Positions 37,401 to 48,823 of a DNA stretch of 64,000 nt are shown one piece after another. The position numbers were made by a program, and so were the translations under genes. The DNA is from Nepenthes gracilis (taxonomy: Eukaryota > Streptophyta > Magnoliopsida > Caryophyllales > Nepenthaceae). Below the pieces are notes generated by a model, which worked only from the letters and a program-made list of their open reading frames with translations, did no database searches and was not told where the DNA came from. The stretch covers positions 9,852,001 to 9,916,000 of the forward strand of contig BSYO01000003.1 in assembly GCA_033239525.1 (NCBI GenBank). Direction: 5' to 3'. The number at the start of each line of letters is the position of its first letter. The first letter of the stretch is position 1.

Positions 37401-40400
37401 ATTTTCCAGTGTGATCTTTTCGTAATAGCACTTTCACATGGAAAGCTATCTTACATGTTTACATCAACTATATTGTCTAAATAATTATCTGCAAATTCAC
37501 TGTATCTAAATGTATGTTCACCAACACTTGCTGCAACACTACCTGTGTAAGTGTAATATTTGGTTATACCGTCTTGAAATATAACTCTGTAAGGTAGGAT
37601 AATGTTGTAAATCTTGACTTTATGTGACACTGAATTTTTTTTTCGTTGAGCTGGCCGCTACACACCTTAGCTTAATGGTTTGTTGATTTAGAACAAGGCG
37701 TCAAAATGATATTTGTTTAAGTTTAGGTTTATAAGAATTACAAGGTGATCAGATGATAAGATGCAGAAGGGATTGAACCAAAGAGGATTTGGAGCTTCAA
37801 TTAGAAATAAAGTTTCATTGGCAGGAGAAAAATAACTTAAGGTGGACAACTAAGGATGAAATGTAAAGAACTCTGTGCTGACCAACAGAAAGCAGGAAGA
37901 AAAGGGTTGACATTTAGTTTTAAATAGGAAAAAAGCTTTTTGAATGTAGCATGAAATGTTTTATTGAAAGGGATGTTTGTGAGCAGTAATATTATCTGAT
38001 GCTGATAATGATATGTAATCTCATCCCTAAGTGTTTGAGTTCTGGCCATATATAGCTAATATCATTCTCATTTCTCATTGGTTGTTCATCCTTCCTGGCA
38101 TGATTTGATCATGAATGCAGCCTTCATAATGCATGTGTTCTTTTTATTGAAGCTCTACCAATGTCACATACACTTTTGTTCTTGACTCCTTACACTAGTT
38201 AATGTTAATTAAAGGAGGTTAAGCGGTAAAGGATATTGAATAGATTGTCAACATGAATCTGAAGGTTGAATCCTAAACTACTTTGTAGTCTCTGTCTGAT
38301 AATGCTGATTGTTACCTATGCGCATTCACTGTTAGTATGCATTGTGAATGATATATTTTGTATATGCATGCATATGGTATTATGTATTTTGTATAACATA
38401 CTTTCATGTATGTGTGTCACGGAAACAACTTCATGCATTGCAAGGGTTTGGCTGCATGCATCTACCTCCCCGGAGCAGTCAATAGAGGAAGCCTTATTCT
38501 TTGAGACCATATTGTGTGTATGACTGCATCTGTTACTGTGTTTTGATAATACATGATGTGCTTGACTATCATGCGAGAGAAAATAATGGATTAAATAGAG
38601 ACGTATTCGTGGATGATGGATTATGTTTTAGTCCCAGGTGATTTCTCAACAAGGTGCATGAATACTTTTAGTTCCACCCCGATAATCTCTTCTGACAAGT
38701 CTCTTTCGTGTTTACTTTACAAAGAAAAAATCATATTATCATTGAGTAGCTTGCTCCAAAATATCTGGCCATTTAAAAATGCATTGTTCCTTGCATCGAA
38801 GATGGAGTGTGACAATTTTATGCTGCAGGTTTATTCACTGACTCAAGAGTAATATATGGTAAATCCTTGTATTTATAAACCAAAATGCTTTGATGAAAGA
38901 AAAGCTCTAGAAATTTGCATTAGAGGATATAAGATATATGTAGAAACCAGCTGGAAAAGGAATGTTTTAATTTCTGAAAGCTATTATTGCTTGTAGTCTC
39001 CTGGCCCCCCACCCTAAAAAACCAAACAAGAAGGCAGAGAAACTCAATCAATAATAGAGGCATCCAATAGAGGAAGGATAGAGTCTCCACATGAAGGGAG
39101 TGGACTTTAATTTTTCATTTGAAGTTCTGTGAAGTGTCTAACAATGCCTGAATATAACTATAATCTGTCTGGAAACCACATCTTGAGGTGAGGCTGTGGG
39201 ATACGCCTGATAAACTATTGAAAAACTGCTCTGAGTGCTCTCCAATTTCGATTTTGACTGGTTCAGTACCCATGTGGCTGTCTTAAGTAAGCAGGAGTTA
39301 ATTAAAAGATGCTAACGACGTCCATTCATGTATCAGAAAACACATCCCTTTTAATTTCACTCCTGCAGAGAAAAGTTAGAGTACAATGCGACTTTCCTTG
39401 TGACCTTTCTACTTTCTACATGTTCTGTTGATGAATTGTCTTCTGAATATCTATTCAGCAACTTTAATCAAGTCTAACATTCCTTTGGTTTATGTTTACA
39501 GTGGGGGAAAGTATTGGATGTACCAAAACCACAAAAGAAGGGTGTCACATGCATTACTGGAATAATGGTTTCTAAATATGAAGCAATTTTTGCATCTACT
39601 TCTTCTGATGGAACTGTTAATGTATGGGAAATAATCTTCCCATCTACTGCAGGAGGTGGGTTTGGTCCTTCTATTTTTATTCTTAGGTGACAAATTTCAT
39701 ATCCTTCAGAATGTTGTCTGAGTCTCACAGCCATGGTTTTAAATCAAGGTATCAATAGCGTATAGTTTGAAATTGTAATGGTGTCGTGGCCGTCACGGGC
39801 GTATCTTTATGGTCATGCCTTGATACCTATTGGCTGAAATGATACACCACCAATGACATTCCGTCCTATGCTATATGCATGCCCAGAGTTGATAACAAAA
39901 ACTTGCCTGCATTTTTCATGTGAGTTGTCAAAATGCTTGTTACCTCTATAGGTATATACCTTATGTGGAGGTTAGTCTGTGTATATGTAATGTCTCAAGT
40001 TTTATTTATGTCATTTAATTATCCAAGTCAGCTATGCAGCCTATAATGCTTCTAATTATCGTACACCTAAAGCAATTGGTCACCAGATTAAATCTAAACT
40101 TTCCATGATTTTTGATGGCTATAAATGTGTGATAACAGCTGAAGCTGTCAAAAATAATGTATGGTTATTGAATTCATTTAAAATCCAACATTTGATTCCA
40201 TAATAAGATATTCTAAGAAAAGCCTCTCTCTCAGACAGAAAAAATGATTTCATCTCGCTGTCATTCTGACTCCCACTTTTTGTCATTTTTCTTCTTGAAG
40301 AATGATTTGTGAATTGATGAAAGTCATTATCACTTATCTGAAGGATGATTTGAGCTGATTAAAAATCACAAATTTGATTAATTAATTGATATATTGATAT

Positions 40401-43400
40401 AAAACAAGCTCATATTTTTCTTCACATTCTGTCTAATGTTGCCTTGTACAGCCCCTCTCTCTCTCTCTTGCACATGTGCCTGCATGCATACCTTTCTGAT
40501 TGTTTTGGTCCTGTTATTTCAGGTGACTGTCAATTGTCTTGTCTTCAATCTCTTTATGTTGGTTCAAAACCTATGGTTGCACTCTCGTTAGCAGAGTTGC
40601 CTGGCAAGGATGGCTGCATGATCCTGGCATTGGGAGGATTGGATAACAACATTCATCTTTATTGTGGTGAAAGGGCAGGTAAGGTATGTAAGCTTGGATA
40701 ATCTGGGATGCCTCTTTGTTGGATGCCGGCTTTCCATGGTTGGAGATTTTTCTAATGTATACCTATGATTTGTTCAAACCAGTTTGTTCATGCTTGTGAG
40801 TTGAAAGGACATTCAGACTGGATTCGAAGTTTAGACTTCTCATTGCCTATATGCACAAATGACCAGGAAAACACCCTATTACTTGTGAGTTCATCTCAGG
40901 ACAAAGGCATACGCTTATGGAAAATGGTTTTACATGATTCCTTAGATAACACTGAAAGGAAAAAGGTAAAAAGCTTGGCATCTTATATTGAAGGTCCTGT
41001 TCTAGTTGTGGGCTCATCTTCCTATCAGATTTCTTTGGAGTCTCTTCTTTTTGGTCATGAAGATTGGGTGTATTCCGTGGAATGGCAGCCGCCTTCAGTC
41101 ACATCTGCAGAAAGGACAGGGTACCTTCAACCCCTAAGCATCTTATCTGCTTCTATGGATAAGACCATGATGATCTGGCAACCTGAGAGGACAACTGGTA
41201 TCTGGATGAATGTTGTGACTGTTGGAGAACTAAGTCATTGTGCCTTGGGATTTTATGGTGGACGTTGGAGCCCAAACGCAGATTCCATTCTGGCACATGG
41301 TTATGGCGGATCTTTCCATCTCTGGAAAAACGTCGGTGTTAACTTCAATAATTGGCAGCCTCAAAAGGTTCCTTCTGGGCACCATGCAGCTGTGTCAGAT
41401 GTAGCATGGGCCAGATCTCGTGACTTCTTGCTGTCAGTTAGCCATGACCAGGTGATCTGTTGTTCAGATCTTGTTTGTCTAGTGAGGACACGGAAATCCA
41501 TATTATAAAGATAGAAAAATCATATCTTTTAATTAACTCGTCACACTTAGTATTGATCCACCACGACCACCAAACAACAAGGACAACAAAGGTGGTCTCA
41601 CATGAAGCTTCCGCATTGTGGGGTCTTATGTAGTGGTAGCCCTACATTTCAAATAGCTTATTTTTGTGGTTTGAATATGTGACCTCTTAATTACAGTAGA
41701 GTAATTTTATTGTTATGGCAAGGCTTGCTATCAACGACCACGATGGATTAAAAAAGGAACTTGTCACTTACTTGGTATACTGACTAAGAGCATCTGTTGG
41801 ACAAAGTTGAGGGTTTTTTCCTCTACATGCTGAAATTTCTACAATCATGTAGTTTATTATACCATAATTTAGTGCCGGCTTAACCCGTAAGTTGCTCACT
41901 TTTTCTTGATAGAATATCTATTATTTGTGTCAAAAAGGTCAGGTATATCTGTGTTCAGTTTTCATTTTTACAGTTGACTTTCCTTATTATTAGCAGTGTA
42001 ATGAGTGGTACGGGGGCCATCGCGCTGCATGTAATAAGCTGAATAAAAGCTCCTTGTTACTAATCTTTCCAAACCAATTATTTCTTGTGGCTCAGTCATC
42101 TGCTGATGCCAATACCAAGTGACTACTTCCAATATTCAATGGTGGATTTTCTGAATAGTTGATTCATCAATTTTGGATTGTGATTGGGGTCACTCCAAAT
42201 GACATTTTGAATCATCTGAATTTGAATTTGAAACCTGCAGACGACTCGAATTTTCGCTCCATGGTTTAATGAAGGTTGCCTCACAAATGGGGACTCTTGG
42301 CATGAAATTGCTCGTCCACAAGTTCATGGCCATGATATTAATTGCATAACAATCGTTCAAGGGAGGGGCAATCACTGTTTTGTCAGTGGAGCTGAGGAGA
42401 AGGTTGCAAGGGTTTTTGAAGCTCCTTTGTCTTTTTTGAAGACACTCAGTTATGCCACTTCACAGATATCTGATATCCATGAAGACATTCAAAGAGATGT
42501 CCGGATTTTGGGTGCTAATATGTCTGCCCTTGGGTTATCCCAGAAGCCTATTTATGTCCATGGTGATTCTCTCCCTTTCTTTTTCTTCCTGTCAAGAAAA
42601 GAATGGTTACCTTATTCTAGCATTAAACCATGCTGGATTTTTATTTCAAATGGACCAGGTTATGATGTTCAGACATTGATTATCTTGCTTTGCATTTTGG
42701 GAGAACTTATTTCTCTGCACATAAATCATATCAGTTATTGCCCATTGCCAGTTACTAAGTTTTGACAATGACTTCTTCGTCTTCTTCCTTCCTGCTGTTA
42801 GTTTGTGGGTAGAGATTTAAATTGTAATCAAGTGAGTGTTAGGTAAGTTTCCATGGATCAAAACTAACTGACAATATCTTGTATGCAGCTACACAAGAGA
42901 CTCGAGACAGAAATGGTGGTGAAGGTCCTGACACCCTTGAAAGTATTACAGATGCAGTACCAGTTACATTGACTGAACCCCCTATTGAGGAGCAACTGGC
43001 ATACCATACATTATGGCCAGAATCACATAAACTTTATGGTCACGGAAATGAGTTGTTCTCTTTATGCTGTGACCACAAGGGGAGGCTTGTAGCCTCGTCA
43101 TGCAAGGTATAGCAATAGCATGTTCATACATACCGTACCTGATTTTGTACTGCTTGATTATGTATATGGCCTTGCAGTTCTCATGATTCTATTTGGTCAA
43201 TTCTAAAAGCTGACAAACGTGAATTTATGATTCCTTTAACTGTAATCATTTACAATGTCAGCTATTCTAGTGGTTGTATATATTTTTTCCAGTGTTCTCA
43301 GTATGTATATCATGGATGAAAATATCCACAAATATTTGAAATAACGGCTGATATGTATCAGTATTGGAAGGCTCCAATACTGAAAAATAATCCTAATGCC

Positions 43401-45180
43401 TCCCCTTTTTTCTTCATCTTCACTCTGAAAGATTAAATCCGCACTTTTTAGATATAATATAATTTAAATCTTCTAAAAAAACTAAATCTACATGTTTCGT
43501 AAAAGTATAAAATAAGCATAGATCAAAAGTTTTGAAATATTTTTCAATGATCCAAAAGGATTTCAATATTAATTTTAATAAAAGATTAGAACTCCTTAAA
43601 TAGGTGAATAAATGATAAAGATAGTTAAATGTAAGTATATAACTAACTTTGAACGTGGTTCACAAGAAAAGATTTGCATTAGTGATGCTCCTTATTGATA
43701 TATATCATCTAAGAGGGATCGATGCTGATATAGATACTTTCATCCATGGTGTGTCTCGTTATTATGCCATGCTCAGTGGTTGTAGATTTTTTTTTTTTTC
43801 TCTTGGCTCTGCACTGTCTGTAGATTACTACTGACAGAATGTTAGACCCACAGGCCCAGACAGCATCGGTAGCAGAAATTTGGTTATGGCAGGTTGGTTC
43901 CTGGAAGGCAGTTGGTCGGTTGCAGTCCCACAGCTTAACTGTGACACAAATGGAATTCTCTTACGATGACAGTTTGCTTTTGGCCGTCTCTCGGGATCGT
44001 CAGTTCTCTGTTTTCTCCATCAAAAGAACAGGTGACCTATGCTCAATGCTTACTGTAAACTGACTTCTTGATGGTATAAAAATTTTTCCCCAGTAAAAGT
44101 GATGATTCTCTCATTATAACAGGTGGATGGAGAAATGTTTCTTTTCTTTTCCTCAAGAAGTATTTGTTAAACTCACCGATGAGGTTGATTAAAATCTCCA
44201 CGTATGAGCTAAACTATAATTCACCCACTCCGCCTCCCCTCACTGCCCTTCCACACGATCTATACAAGTTAGGGGTGTTCAGGGTTTTGGGTACCAAACC
44301 GCTTTTTTTGACTTTAACCAGCTAGGCCAGTTATGTAATCATTTGAACAGTAATTGAACCAGCTTTACCCATTAACGTGCTCGGTTACATTGATTAACTA
44401 TTTTTTCAACATCATAGCATCTGCACGCAAGTTATAAATATACAATATAAAAAATATATTTAACGTTTTGGTGGCCTAAAACCGATGCTAGTCTAACCCA
44501 AAACCAAACGGTTTGGTTACCTTATTTTTTGATTCTTTTGTATCTTTTCAATTTGGGTTTTCAGTTCATCAATTTTTTTTTGACACCCCCAGTGTAAGCT
44601 GTAAGTGGCTAGTTGGAGTAATTTTTTGTGATTAGTCAATCTAGTGGAGCTGCAGGTTAATTTTGGCTTTCTGACTTTCCCATCTACATGATGAGATGCA
44701 GGTGCAGATGACATCGGTTACGAGCTCATAGCGAGGCAAGAGGCACACAAAAGAATAATATGGGCATGCTCTTGGAATCCCTTTGGCCATGAATTTGCGA
44801 CTGGTTCAAGGGACAAGACTGTGAAGATATGGGCAGTGGAGAATGGGAGCTCAGTCAAACCCCTCTTGACATTGCCACCATTTGCTAGCAGCATCACCGC
44901 CCTATCCTGGCTTGGTCTTGATCGCACCTCCAATGGTGGGGTACTTGCCATTGGCATGGAAAGCGGTCTGATAGAACTCTGGGGTGTATCTGCAAGATCA
45001 GAACCCCCAGGCACAATAGCCGTCCTGGCTTCACGGTTTGATCCGTTCATGTGCCACGTCTCCACAGTGCATCATTTGGCATGGAGTAATTCAGAGAAGA
45101 ATGAAGGCTGCCAGAGAACACAGCTTGCTTCTTGTGGGGCTGATCATTGTGTACGAGTGTTTAACATCAGTGTTGGTTGA
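34447..45180 (+). CDS. ELP2: Elongator complex subunit 2 (WD40 protein)
   Basis: Ten exons: 34447-34584, 34718-34805, 37128-37213, 39502-39655, 40523-40683, 40783-41451, 42241-42562, 42889-43106, 43854-44031, 44702-45180. All are GT-AG with consistent phases and give 830 residues, close to the Arabidopsis length. Elp2 is a double seven-bladed beta-propeller in the Elp1-Elp2-Elp3 subcomplex. Elongator makes the wobble-uridine side chains of tRNAs and is linked in plants to growth and immune transcription. Signature segments are FIGAGCNRIVNNVSWGA at the start, LPGHKSSVNCTHWLPSN, ELKGHSDWIRSLDFS, SASMDKTMMIWQPE, LWPESHKLYGHGNELFSLC, SHSLTVTQMEFSYDD and the C-terminal CHVSTVHHLAWSNSE. No frame break is present. 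Introns 2 and 3 are each over 2.2 kb. Intron 2 holds a solo LTR and intron 6 a SINE. Confidence 0.96.
35344..35348. repeat. Target-site duplication, left copy (GTAAC)
   Basis: Five bases directly before the copia LTR, identical to 36253-36257. Confidence 0.9.
35349..36252 (+). mobile_element. Ty1/copia solo LTR in ELP2 intron 2
   Basis: A 904-bp LTR with perfect 8-bp inverted ends TGTTGGGG/CCCCAACA and an identical 5-bp target duplication GTAAC on both sides. It carries a TATA-like TATTATAAATAGG near 35795. It also has the typical copia R/U5 block TTTGTAACCCATTTCACATA, GTGGATTTGCTG, CCGTGGTTTTTCCCC and GGGTTTCCACG. Orientation is plus, the same as ELP2. No internal region exists, so it is the product of unequal LTR recombination. 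Within the LTR, the sequence GTCCGAGAGGT.GACATGGACGAGGACG occurs twice (about 35427 and 35529). Confidence 0.93.
36253..36257. repeat. Target-site duplication, right copy (GTAAC)
   Basis: Five bases directly after the copia LTR, identical to 35344-35348. Confidence 0.9.
37214..39501. other. ELP2 intron 3
   Basis: A 2.3 kb intron with no recognisable transposon ends or exon-like readings. Short open frames are random. Confidence 0.6.
41580..41730 (-). mobile_element. Au-like SINE, minus strand, in ELP2 intron 6
   Basis: On the minus strand it reads ACTCTACTGTAATTAAGAGG, TCACATATTCAAACCAC (B-box like), AAAATAAGC, then ATGTAGGGCTACCACTACAT and AAGACCCCACAATGCGGAAG. This is the order of tRNA-derived Au-type SINEs (ctactgtgatt-aaggtcac-gttcaaacc-cacg...gaccccacaatgcgg). 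It is diverged and lacks a clear terminal T tract or duplication. Confidence 0.6.
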
Positions 45181-48100
45181 ACTGGCCGGAGGCTGTTCCA
45201 GTGTTTATAATTGTGACCTGAGTTTCATGGGAAAATCAAATTTTGTGAGGATGTATTATTTGAATTGTGGGAACTGATGTTATAATGTTGATTTTTCTTT
45301 TTATTTATTTATTTATATTCTTGGCAATTCAAAGGTATTGGACATAAACTTTTCAATTCACTTTTCAACGCTTAATTCAATTAAATTCTATCAAAACTCA
45401 AAAGCAATAAAGAAAATATAAAGATAAAATTATGAAGGACTATACTCCATTCCTATAAGTTTTTAAGGAGAATTTATTTGAATTATAGGCTCACAATTTT
45501 TTTTAGAACATAACCGTAAATGTTGCAAAACTTATGTTTAATTTTGTAAGCTTTGATTAATCTCATGCTAAAGGCATCAATTCTATATTATGAGGCTTGG
45601 TACTTACATAACTATCGAAGGCAATTTTTCCTTGACCAAGTCATTGTTTGGATGAGTGCCCAATTGCATTCTGTAACTTCTCAGAATCCTCTCACTGTGA
45701 TACACATTTTTCTCTTTGCAAAGGAGGGTCTTTTTCTCACCCCAAATATTTATGAATAGGCCTCCCGGGTTTCTTTGAGTTAGCACATTCTAATAACTTC
45801 ATAAAAATTTCATTCTTACCTTATTTTTATAAAATTTCTATTTCACTTGGTTACTTTAATAATAGAAATAACAATTTTAAAAGAAATTATTATTCATTTA
45901 AAATAAAAAATAAATTCTTCTTGATTTTTTTTTATCTCTGATTATTTAGGAATAATTATTCCTAAATATTTTTTTCATCTACCTTTATCTTAAACTAAAC
46001 CTAATGAAAATCAAAATCGGGTAAAATACAAATCAGGTTTTGATAAGAATTTATGACTGTATAATCAGGTTGAGCCGGATATAACCCGATCAACTAGGTT
46101 AAGAATCATAACAATGCCTATTCATAATCCTAATCGAATCTATTTGGGTCAAGACAAAGACATTTTTTATTTTTGAGTATTTTTTCCTAAAAATTTATAA
46201 TTGTATAAAAATACTTTAAAATATTAAATATTTTAAAAATTATAATATGTAGTTTAAATTTATATTTAAGTATATATAAATTACTAATTATATAAAAATA
46301 TAATTTATTAAAATAATTTTTTAAACAATATTTATTAAAATAAAAAATATATTTATAAAAAAAATTATAATATAGGTCAGGTTGACCTAAATCAATCACT
46401 TTTATCAGTAATTATTTTTACCCTAAAAAAATTAGTGGGGTCTAATTTTTTAATCGTGTTTATCTATAATATTGATATATATTAATCAAATCATATAAAA
46501 TTTTGGGTTAGTGACTCAGGTTGATTGGGCTATCTAATTTTAATCAAACCTATCAAAAATTTTTATAGTGTATGTTAGAATATTATTCATTTAGGTAAGA
46601 AAAAATCATTTTATACGAATTTCTTAATTATTATATACCAATTGCTAAAAATTAATTTATAATTTAATTTTATCTATTCTAAATAAATAATCAGATAAAA
46701 AATAGTTATTTTATTCTATTTTATAAAAATAGTTATTTTATTTTCACTTTATTTAATTCTATCAACTAAATATAATACTAAAAATAAGCATGGCAATTCA
46801 TATTCCAAGTTTTCCTAATTTTGGAATTCAATCTGTAACATGAAACACCATGAATATACTTTATTAAAAAGGTTTGAATGCTAAGAATCCAAGAATAAGA
46901 GATTAGAATCAACGGCTATAATTCATTCATGTCAGAATATGCTTCCACACTTGCAATGTCAAAGACTACAAACATTTTTTTAAAAAAAAAAAAGTCAAAA
47001 ATAAAGATAAGAAAAGCAGGCATCTTTACAGAGCTAGATCAGGCCAACAACATGTGCTGCGAAGAGGAGTTTATTCTTTAATCTCGAGACAACCTCGTAC
47101 GATTATAGTAAAACCATGCAGTGTGGTAGGACACGTACCTCGTATCTGCCACTATATTAGCAGAATATAATGATGTTAGGTATCATCCTTCAATTATTTT
47201 AAGACATTTTTAATAATTTAATGTTTTATCCATGAATATTTGTTATATCACTCGAAAGCATGGTAAGAAGGATTATAGGACTTTGGTAAAATATTTTTTT
47301 ATAATAAGTGCGATGTTGCCGACTTATACCTTCTGGTGCTCGAAGCGGGCGGTGCCTAAGTTTCTTGGCCAGGCTGCGACAAGGAAGAAACCGGAAGGTT
47401 TGAGATTTGAGAAATATGATACGAGTCTATTATGAAAATGAAGTGGCTTTTACCCTTTGATTTGAAGGGGTTTTCCGGTGAAAATTCTGGTACCCTAGCG
47501 AGTGGGGCGCTTACAATTTCATTGCCCATCATCCATGATCCAATAAAAAATGTGAATCAAGCCATACCGACTTGAAATCTCTCGGTGTACATTTCAGTTG
47601 GTAAATTTACGGAAAAGACAGGTTAAGTCATTCTCCCAGAAAACGGCAGTGTACAACTCACAGGCAACCAAACTCCATTAGGATCACATTTGTACAGAAG
47701 GCAACTGGGGAGGTTTTATTTCAAGGGAAGGGAGCCACAGAATTGGATCACCATGAGAAGATGGGGAATGAGATTTCAATAAACGCTTTGTGTAGCATAA
47801 TCAATTTCTTTGAGAGAGTAGATTGCTCAAGAAATAAAACTTCACTCCAGATCATAGGATTCATCATGTTCATTCTACAAAATATGCAACATCCAAGGGA
47901 GAAAATGTAGACAGAAATAAAAATGGAGGGGAAATAGTGAATAACGGAGTGGTAGAAGCAATCTTGAAGCCCTTAACAACTTTCAAATCATCTTCCATAA
48001 GAATTACATCCATAGGGCACAAGCGTTCAACTTAGTAAGCTAAGCAGGTACGGTTCAGTTAATTCTAGAAATCATGTGGAAATCATGTGTTAGATACCCT

Positions 48101-48823
48101 ATTTCTCAAAGATTTACTCCACCCAAAATGGTTAACGCCATGGACTCAACTTTAAATGGCCGTAGCTTTTGATTTGGGAAGACAGAGAATAGCTATACAC
48201 TAAGCGCTAATTATCTGCAATGAAATCAACAAATGTAGTTCAGGGGAACATGGTTAGCTGGTGATTTTCCCAAGAGAGAGCATATGTAGCCTAATGGGAT
48301 GAGGAGAAATTGGGGGCACTAATCTATCCAGAGGGAATTTCTGTAAAATGGTGGGTTAACCTGTAAAGTTGAAGGGAAATTACACTAGTGGGTTAACCTG
48401 TAAAGTTGAAGGAAAGAGATATTTCCACGGCCATCAATTAGACAAACTGAACTCGCTCTCCCTATAGGATCTACTACAAACACTGCTCCAATATCCTGTC
48501 ATTCAGAAGTGAAACAATCTATAGTGGACACTCAATTCAAGACTATAACAGCATTATATTACAGTTTTTAACTCGTATATAGACCAAATAGGCAAACAAT
48601 GTTTGAGTTTGATGCATTTAAAGTACAATCTCAGATCGCTTTGTATATACATCAACATTGACATGAAAATATACCATATAGGAACCAGACTTCCTAGAAT
48701 TTATTCCCTATCAGAGATAATATATCACACACCAATAACAGTTAACAAAGACAATCACTAAACTGAAAACACAACGTTATACCAAGGATCTCTTCAAAAT
48801 TGCTTCTTTGACACCATGCTGAC
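45181..48823. other. Intergenic between the convergent ELP2 and PB1 genes
   Basis: Contains the 3' UTR of ELP2 (an AATAAA occurs near 45406) and very AT-rich DNA at 46150-46800. A stretch at 47230-47720 has more balanced composition, with a 67-codon plus-strand frame (47232-47435) that I do not recognise. The 3' UTR of the minus-strand PB1 gene probably lies in the last few hundred bases. No gene is supported. Confidence 0.5.
48351..48412. repeat. Two-copy 25-bp direct repeat, period 37
   Basis: The 25-mer beginning GTGGGTTAACCTGTAAAGTT occurs at 48351-48375 and again at 48388-48412. It lies just downstream of the PB1 gene and may fall in its 3' UTR. Confidence 0.9.
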
